A DNA stretch of 64,000 nt, taken from positions 5,221,215-5,285,214 of the forward strand of contig NZ_CP013251.1 of NCBI RefSeq assembly GCF_001583435.1. Reading direction: 5' to 3'. A program made the position numbers and the translations under genes. The DNA is from Endozoicomonas montiporae CL-33 (GTDB taxonomy: Bacteria > Pseudomonadota > Gammaproteobacteria > Pseudomonadales > Endozoicomonadaceae). The notes below the pieces were generated by a model, which made no database searches, was not told the origin of the DNA, and saw only the letters and a list, made by a program, of their open reading frames with translations. The first letter of the stretch is position 1; each line of letters starts with the position of its first letter. Of this stretch, positions 63,595 through 64,000 are shown piece after piece.

Positions 63595-64000
63595 TTAATC
63601 TGAGCCAAATAAATCGCGGGTATACACCTTATCTGCTACACCTGCTAATTCTTCAACCATACGATTTGAAACGATGACATCCGATATGTGCTTAAACTCT
63701 TCAAGATCTTTAATCACTTTAGAGTGATAAAACTCATCTTCATCAAGTACTGGTTCGTAAACAACTACCTCAATCCCCATGGCTTTGATGCGCTTCATTA
63801 TTCCCTGAATTGCGGAAGCACGGAAGTTGTCAGAGCCTGTCTTCATAATTAGTCGGTAGATTCCTACCACTTTGGGGTCACGCTTAATAATTGATTCGGC
63901 AACGTAGTCCTTTCTTGTACGATTGGCTTCAACAATAGCACCAATCATATTGTTAGGGACATCCTGGTAGTTAGCCAGTAGTTGTTTGGTATCTTTTGGT
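63595..64000 (-). CDS. ugd: UDP-glucose 6-dehydrogenase, C-terminal part
   Basis: This partial gene runs off the window edge. The 135 visible residues begin [20 protein letters not shown], just after the expected catalytic Cys of the CLPKDT motif, and continue with [19 protein letters not shown] and the C-terminal UDP-binding domain. The enzyme oxidises UDP-glucose to UDP-glucuronate, a capsule and lipid A sugar precursor. It is upstream of galU on the same strand, separated by 75 bp. Confidence 0.93.
   Translation of the reverse strand, partial: PKDTKQLLANYQDVPNNMIGAIVEANRTRKDYVAESIIKRDPKVVGIYRLIMKTGSDNFRASAIQGIMKRIKAMGIEVVVYEPVLDEDEFYHSKVIKDLEEFKHISDVIVSNRMVEELAGVADKVYTRDLFGSD

Overview
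The window reads as chromosomal DNA of a marine-type gammaproteobacterium. The set yeaG-yeaH-spoVR, PhoBR, UbiCA, TesA-YbbAP, PqiAB-like MCE transport, KpsC/KpsS capsule enzymes and PagL, together with several insertion sequences, fits an Oceanospirillales / Endozoicomonas-like genome. That placement is inferred from gene content, not from a database search.

Layout. 0-8.9 kb: a small unknown gene flanked by DnaA-box-like motifs, the ybbP-ybbA/tesA divergent cluster, a secreted GH3 glycosidase, and a patatin-thioesterase pair. 8.98-10.26 kb: a fold-back element abutting a complete IS with 17-bp inverted repeats and a 5-bp target duplication. 10.3-14.0 kb: a PqiA/PqiA/six-MCE envelope lipid-transport operon whose last junction is a chain of tiny ORFs. 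14.3-17.6 kb: a DeoR regulator, a PdxA2-type dehydrogenase and a KpsF-type isomerase, with a DksA-like zinc-finger gene. 17.7-24.0 kb: an autotransporter, a tricorn-type protease and a small coiled-coil protein. 24.1-28.6 kb: an IS graveyard with two IS5-type fragments, two related DDE elements facing away from each other, and a broken DUF3883/HNH-type gene into which one element jumped. 28.9-29.7 kb: tRNA-Thr and two tRNA-Leu copies. 29.8-37.5 kb: core genes (DUF2157 protein, HU, rubredoxin, purine permease, ubiC-ubiA, phoB-phoR, H-NS-like). 37.7-44 kb: a desaturase and the yeaG-yeaH-spoVR stress operon. 44.4-48.7 kb: a branched-chain amino acid catabolic operon (leucine dehydrogenase, E1 alpha, E1 beta, E2). 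49-52.7 kb: PilZ, Lrp, alanine racemase, SYLF and a second Lrp/AsnC protein. 52.7-57 kb: PagL, KpsS and KpsC. 57-61.3 kb: an accessory island with two Uma2 proteins, Fic, an AbiE toxin-antitoxin pair with a clear operator, and a release-factor-like mini-protein without GGQ. 61.6-64 kb: galE, galU and the end of ugd.

How the genes fit together. The surface theme is strong: KpsC/KpsS build the Kdo linker of a group-2-type capsule, GalE/GalU/Ugd make UDP-sugars, KpsF may supply arabinose 5-phosphate for Kdo, PagL trims lipid A, and the MCE operon and autotransporter act in the envelope. The most unusual signals are the mini-ORF chain between pqiA2 and the MCE gene, the GGQ-less release-factor-like protein with its divergent partner, the long operator over the abiEi start codon, a Fur-box-like palindrome at the ubiA start, and a recurring pattern of short tandem repeats sitting on stop codons.
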